From NCBI GenBank assembly GCA_013813135.1, contig JACCSF010000159.1, positions 1 through 5,803 on the forward strand: a stretch of 5,803 nt of DNA, read 5' to 3'. A model generated the notes under the pieces. The model did not search any database and was not told where the DNA came from. It saw only the letters and a list, made by a program, of their open reading frames with translations. Below are positions 5,631 to 5,803 of the stretch, one piece after another. This stretch comes from Thermoleophilaceae bacterium. GTDB lineage: Bacteria > Actinomycetota > Thermoleophilia > Solirubrobacterales > Thermoleophilaceae. Within the stretch, counting starts at the first letter, position 1, and the number at the start of each line of letters is the position of its first letter. The translations under genes were made by a program, and so were the position numbers.

Positions 5631-5714
5631 CCCCGGAAATAGTCGCTGACCGGCGGGGCGGTTCCGTCCGCCTCGACGGCCAGTATTTGCCCTGCAAAGC
5701 GGCTATTTCGGGGG
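5631..5714. repeat. Imperfect 17-bp inverted repeat flanking transposase leader
   Basis: Arm 5631-5647 and the reverse complement of 5698-5714 agree at 15 of 17 positions (shared cores CCCC, GAAATAG and CGCT). The left arm may be the terminal repeat of the element. The right arm ends 5 bases before ATG 5720, covering the G-rich leader. An RNA reading through both arms could fold and cover the start region. Confidence 0.6.
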
Positions 5715-5719
5715 TGGAG

Positions 5720-5803
5720 ATGCTGCGGTTGGCGGGTGGTCAGGTGGAGTCGCTGTTCGACGATGCGCTGCCGGTTGAGGTGCGCGAGCTGCCGGAGGAC
5801 CTG
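5720..5803 (+). CDS. Transposase N-terminus, IS1182/IS5-like, truncated by window edge
   Basis: Only 28 codons are visible, beginning MLRLAGGQVESLFDDALP and continuing with a VEVRELPEDL segment. This opening resembles IS1182/IS5-type transposases whose N-terminal DUF772-like domain starts with an LP-x-x-x-R-x-LPEDL pattern; I recognise the style but cannot assign a named element. The DDE catalytic residues would lie outside the window. ATG 5720 is chosen because the recognisable family start falls there; GTG 5714 in the same frame would add two residues. The G-rich leader just upstream is part of the inverted repeat. The frame has the same direction as the kinase gene, so read-through from that operon is possible. 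Confidence 0.65.
   Translation, partial: MLRLAGGQVESLFDDALPVEVRELPEDL

Larger units (their letters stand above)
5631..5803 (+). mobile_element. Left end of an insertion sequence, IS1182/IS5-like, partial
   Basis: A transposase frame starts at 5720 and runs off the window. About 90 bases upstream, CCCCGGAAATAGTCGCT (5631-5647) looks like a terminal repeat and has a near-matching inverted partner next to the transposase start. The outer boundary is uncertain by several bases, because the right end and any target duplication lie outside. The element would have landed about 40 bases after the kinase stop, in a G-rich tract (5602-5619). Confidence 0.55.

Noticed and set aside
5616..5634. GGGGC/GCCCC hairpin as a terminator after the kinase gene
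   Set aside because: The stem is only 5 bp with a 9-base loop and no T-run follows; such matches are common in G-rich sequence.
4506..5642. Plus-strand frame overlapping the kinase
   Set aside because: Arg-rich shadow in another frame. All kinase boxes are in the frame from 4390.
1..5803. CRISPR array, tRNA or rRNA genes
   Set aside because: No regularly spaced long repeats, and I saw no tRNA cloverleaf pattern or ribosomal RNA sequence on either strand by eye.

Overview
The window is very GC-rich. Its dense codon bias, GTG starts, 4-bp GTGA gene overlaps and start codons placed directly behind -10-like hexamers suggest a high-GC actinomycete. Several protein styles resemble Thermoleophilia/Solirubrobacterales, but that placement is an impression and not a demonstrated assignment.

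Layout: (1) 732..1, minus strand: a class I SAM-dependent methyltransferase whose 3' end is cut by the window edge. (2) 733-826: a divergent control region with a perfect 10-bp inverted repeat, a CCTTACG half-site and two -10-like hexamers. (3) 827-1804: a lipoprotein beta-propeller of the YVTN/NHL type. (4) 1805-1890: a short control region with a perfect tandem 11-bp repeat. (5) 1891-3644: a two-gene unit encoding a membrane b-type-heme-like domain fused to a sulfite-oxidase-fold molybdopterin domain, then a four-helix membrane protein of unknown function. (6) 3645-3697: a second control region holding most of a related 11-bp-spaced repeat pair. (7) 3698-5589: an OmpR/PhoB response regulator and its histidine kinase. 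(8) From about 5631: the left end of an insertion sequence with the first 28 codons of its transposase.

The likely theme of the core is extracytoplasmic redox chemistry under two-component control. The Moco/heme protein would carry electrons between the membrane pool and an external substrate. The lipoprotein propeller and the four-helix protein may be accessory parts. The kinase has almost no external domain: four membrane helices, two short loops repeating SPHDGL, and a CxxC in helix 2. The same CCTTACG element at 11-bp spacing lies upstream of both the Moco operon and the regulator operon, which predicts that the regulator controls itself and the oxidoreductase. The arrangement recalls E. 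coli HprRS next to MsrPQ, but the proteins here differ in architecture and the substrate is unknown.

The enzyme and regulator families are known types. The parts that look least described are the combined module, the repeat-based regulon prediction, the duplicated sensor hairpin and the four-helix partner.
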